From positions 1 to 15,730 of the forward strand of contig JAPPOW010000240.1 of NCBI GenBank assembly GCA_028817775.1: a DNA stretch of 15,730 nt. Reading direction: 5' to 3'. The position numbers and the translations under genes are program-made. The DNA comes from Candidatus Melainabacteria bacterium. Its GTDB lineage: Bacteria > Cyanobacteriota > Vampirovibrionia > LMEP-6097. The notes under the pieces are model-generated. The model was not told the origin of the DNA. It made no database searches and saw only the letters and a list, made by a program, of their open reading frames with translations. Shown piece after piece: positions 13,458-15,730 of this stretch; within the stretch, counting starts at the first letter, position 1, and every line of letters starts with the position of its first letter.

Positions 13458-14650
13458 TGCCGGCAAGTTCTATTTATATTCATTTACCTTTCTGCAAGAC
13501 CAAGTGTCCGTATTGTGACTTTGCTAGCTTTGCAAAGGAAGACGATAAAAGACAAAGATATATAGATGCACTTTGTAGCGAGATAGATCAGCGTATGTTG
13601 CAGTGGGATTTACGTGATGTGGAAATCAAAACAATATTTTTTGGTGGTGGCACTCCAAGTGTGCATAGCCGAGCTGAGCTAGAGCAAATATTTAGTAAAT
13701 TAAAGCAGTGGTTTAAAATTCTAAATTCTGCAGAAATTACTCTAGAGGCTAATCCTGGAACAATTGACCGGGCTAAGCTAGAGCAGTTTATTGAGCTTGG
13801 AATTAATCGTATAAGTTTTGGTGCTCAAAGTTTTGATCCCGACTTGCTTGAAAAATTAGGGCGAGGGCATAGTGTAGAGGATTCAATTCGTTTTGCTAGT
13901 GTTTTAAACCGTCATTGCAAGGAGGAACGACGAAGCAATCCAGTGGATCAGCAAAGTCTATCAACTGGATTGCTTCACTGCGTTCGCAATGACGGTAGAT
14001 TAGCTAGCTGGAGTCTGGATTTGATTTATGGTTTGCCAGGTCAAAGCCTTGAGTCTTGGCAGCAAAGTCTGGAGCAAGCACTTGAATTCTCGCCGCCGCA
14101 TATCTCAGCTTATTGCTTAAGTATTGAAGCCAATACTCCTTACGGAAAGATTTATGGTGATTCAAGCCACCAGGATTTACCGCAGGAAACTAAATTAATT
14201 GAAATGTATGAACTTGCTAATGAGAAATTCAAGGCAGCTGGTTTAGAGCGCTATGAAATTAGTAATTGGGCAAAGCCAGGACATGAAGCTCGGCATAATT
14301 TGGTTTATTGGCGCGGGCAGGAATACTTTGCTTTTGGTTTGAGTGCACATGGATATATTGATTCGCTTCGTTACGCTAATACCAGGGAGCTTGAACAATA
14401 CCTTGCTGGGATTTTTGAGCAAGAGAGTTCTAAAATAGGAACTCAAGAGAAGCTCGAGGAGAAGATTTTGCTTGGCTTACGTTTGGCTGAAGGTCTCAGC
14501 TTGAATCAAGAACTCAATGCTGCTATCAATCAGGCTAAGCTGCAAGAACTCAAAAATACTGGCTTTATTGAGGGACAAAACTTAATTAAACTTAGCGATA
14601 AAGCTCAGCTAGTAAGTAATAGAGTTATTGCAGAGCTTTGCTATCATTAA
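13457..14650 (+). CDS. hemW: HemW, radical-SAM family heme chaperone, with in-frame palindromic insertion
   Basis: HemW binds heme and delivers it to target proteins; older annotations call it oxygen-independent coproporphyrinogen oxidase-like. The iron-sulfur motif is CKTKCPYC (Cys13, Cys17, Cys20), followed by IFFGGGTPS (about 60-68). The HemW-specific HNLVYW motif and FGLSAHGY lie in the C-terminal half, and a winged-helix-like end follows. Residues about 151-180 (RHCKEERRSNPVDQQSLSTG and on to NDG) are an extra segment between DSIRFASVL and WSLDLIYGLPGQS, which are nearly adjacent in ordinary HemW. That segment is encoded by an 87-base palindromic repeat. The frame is intact, so the protein is probably functional with an added loop. 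The start is GTG, overlapping the upstream stop. Confidence 0.93.
   Translation: MPASSIYIHLPFCKTKCPYCDFASFAKEDDKRQRYIDALCSEIDQRMLQWDLRDVEIKTIFFGGGTPSVHSRAELEQIFSKLKQWFKILNSAEITLEANPGTIDRAKLEQFIELGINRISFGAQSFDPDLLEKLGRGHSVEDSIRFASVLNRHCKEERRSNPVDQQSLSTGLLHCVRNDGRLASWSLDLIYGLPGQSLESWQQSLEQALEFSPPHISAYCLSIEANTPYGKIYGDSSHQDLPQETKLIEMYELANEKFKAAGLERYEISNWAKPGHEARHNLVYWRGQEYFAFGLSAHGYIDSLRYANTRELEQYLAGIFEQESSKIGTQEKLEEKILLGLRLAEGLSLNQELNAAINQAKLQELKNTGFIEGQNLIKLSDKAQLVSNRVIAELCYH
13909..13995. repeat. Palindromic element inside hemW coding sequence
   Basis: The left arm (13909-13944) and right arm (13964-13995) pair through CCGTCATTGC (10 bases) and GAAGCAATCCAGT (13 bases), with an unpaired patch of 13 bases on one side and 9 on the other, and a 19-base loop. 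The total is 87 bases, exactly 29 codons. The sequence belongs to the GTCATTGC...GAAGCAATCC type of dispersed repeat that I recall from several unrelated bacteria. Confidence 0.9.
14642..14647 (+). promoter_or_regulatory. Extended -10 element of the AsmA-like gene
   Basis: TGC-TATCAT, with TG at 14639-14640, ends eight bases before the ATG at 14656 and overlaps the end of hemW. The predicted transcription start is about 14654. Confidence 0.4.
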
Positions 14651-14655
14651 CTTAG

Positions 14656-15730
14656 ATGTTTCCGTGGCGTGAGCATATCACAAAGAGAAATATAATAATT
14701 GCAGCAATTCCTTTGCTGCTTGTTTTTGGCTATCTATTATCAAGTCAAATTGATATGACCAATATGGTCGGCTCGGTGGTTAAATCACAAATCAACAATC
14801 GTCTTAATGGCGAGCTTGCTTTTGGTGATTTTGATTTTAAGTTTAGGCACGGTCATTTATTGGTTTACTTTGATGATCTTTTGATCAAGGACTTGAACGA
14901 TAGTCCAGTAGTTAGAGCTGAGAAGATGAATATGGATTTTGATCTTAAGCAATTACTTGCTCTTAAGATTAAAGTTCACCGCCTTGCTTCTGAATACTTG
15001 CAAATTAGAGCAATTCGAGATGCTGGTTTGAATTGGAATATTACCCAATTGCTCAAACCATCACGTAAACTATTTTCTTTTGAGTTGGGAGCCTTTGATT
15101 TCCCTGATATCGATCTTGAAGTGATTGATTTGATGAGCGTTAATAGGGTCAATTATGAAGCTGTTGCACTTAAATTTAGACCACAACGCTACCACTATGA
15201 TATCGGTATTCAAACTAATGACGCTGAGCAAAACTATTTTAGAGCTTATGGCATGTTACCTAAGGCTAGACATAAAAAATTACTCAGCAAGGAATCGAAG
15301 CTGAAGTTAGAAATCATTAATCTAGACCCACTATCAATCAGTTTGATTAGCTCCTTACTAGCTTCTGATCCAGCATCTAGTGAACTGATCAATAGCTATA
15401 TCGCAGGAACTACTCTCTCCTTAAAGCTTGATTTTGACAACGATGAAGCAGGTGGTAAATATCTGCGACTTAAGTCAAAGATTCAAAATTTAGAGGATAT
15501 TGAAGATATTCTAATTGAATCGCAACTGCATATGGCGAAGGATCTTGCTGTAGACAAAGCAAGATTGACTTATGACTCTAGCGTGATAGATCTTTCTGGC
15601 CTAGTAAAAAATTGGCAAGAGCCTGATGCTGGTTTGGCTCTTACTTTGGACATGCAAGAGTTGAATCTCTATGAGATGGTGGATAGATTTCCAGAATTAG
15701 AAAAATATATTCCAAGTTTTATTCTGGAAA
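14656..15730 (+). CDS. AsmA-like membrane-anchored protein (3' truncated)
   Basis: The frame is open from this ATG to the end of the window (358 complete codons, no stop), so the gene is cut by the window edge. The protein begins MFPWREHITKRN, followed by one membrane helix (about 12-29, IIIAAIPLLLVFGYLL). A long extracytoplasmic part then alternates beta strands: NRLNGELAFGDFDFKFRHGHLLVYFDDLLIKD, VRAEKMNMDFDLKQLLALKIKVHRL. This N-terminal pattern is that of AsmA/DUF748/TamB-type proteins, bridge-like proteins thought to carry lipids across the periplasm to the outer membrane. The substrate is unknown. If correct, it implies a two-membrane envelope. The ATG lies five bases after the hemW stop, with an extended -10 and no Shine-Dalgarno site. 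Confidence 0.7.
   Translation, partial: MFPWREHITKRNIIIAAIPLLLVFGYLLSSQIDMTNMVGSVVKSQINNRLNGELAFGDFDFKFRHGHLLVYFDDLLIKDLNDSPVVRAEKMNMDFDLKQLLALKIKVHRLASEYLQIRAIRDAGLNWNITQLLKPSRKLFSFELGAFDFPDIDLEVIDLMSVNRVNYEAVALKFRPQRYHYDIGIQTNDAEQNYFRAYGMLPKARHKKLLSKESKLKLEIINLDPLSISLISSLLASDPASSELINSYIAGTTLSLKLDFDNDEAGGKYLRLKSKIQNLEDIEDILIESQLHMAKDLAVDKARLTYDSSVIDLSGLVKNWQEPDAGLALTLDMQELNLYEMVDRFPELEKYIPSFILE

Noticed and set aside
13909..13995. CRISPR repeat or frameshifted hemW
   Set aside because: It is a single palindromic unit with no spaced direct copies, and the reading frame on both sides is intact.

Overview
The window is a piece of an AT-rich bacterial chromosome carrying ordinary housekeeping and motility genes. 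I see no phage, transposase, CRISPR array, tRNA or rRNA. The lineage is not certain. An F-type ATP synthase beta gene standing apart from the rest of the ATP synthase genes recalls Cyanobacteria. Together with flagellar genes and an AT-rich genome it would fit a non-photosynthetic relative such as Melainabacteria/Vampirovibrionia. This is inference, not identification.

Layout. 1-322: 3' end of a DUF4143-type AAA ATPase. 350-2343 (minus): ATP synthase beta (atpD) followed by an unrecognised 183-codon gene where atpC is often found. 2416-3195 (plus): unrecognised soluble protein whose end overlaps the next minus-strand gene. 3129-4435 (minus): lexA, two tiny membrane proteins (one below the usual ORF length cut-off) and atpZ, tightly packed as one operon. 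4524-5006 (minus): DUF4149 membrane protein. 5077-6232 (plus): tsaB and a TPR-like protein. 6340-8006 (plus): flgM-flgN-motA. 8009-8127: palindromic element. 8160-10812 (minus): a helical protein with a C-terminal RAP/DUF559-like domain, then an MscS channel gene upstream of it. 10860-10985: a second palindromic element. 11027-15730 (plus): panE-like ketopantoate reductase, a secreted beta-propeller-like protein, hemW, and the start of an AsmA-like protein that runs off the window.

Two signals run through the whole window. First, almost every gene that could lead a transcript lacks a Shine-Dalgarno sequence. Instead it has a -10-like hexamer (TATAAT, TAAAAT, TACAAT and variants) ending 6-8 bases before the start codon, 10 in one case. 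This puts the transcription start on or within a couple of bases of the start codon, so leaderless mRNA looks like the default. The clear exception is lexA, with a classical AAGGAGA site, a separate promoter and an inverted repeat over its -10. Second, palindromic repeats occur between genes and also inside two conserved enzyme genes (panE-like and hemW). There they keep the reading frame and are translated as extra peptide, as described for Rickettsia palindromic elements. The element inside panE shares both of its ends with the intergenic copy just upstream.
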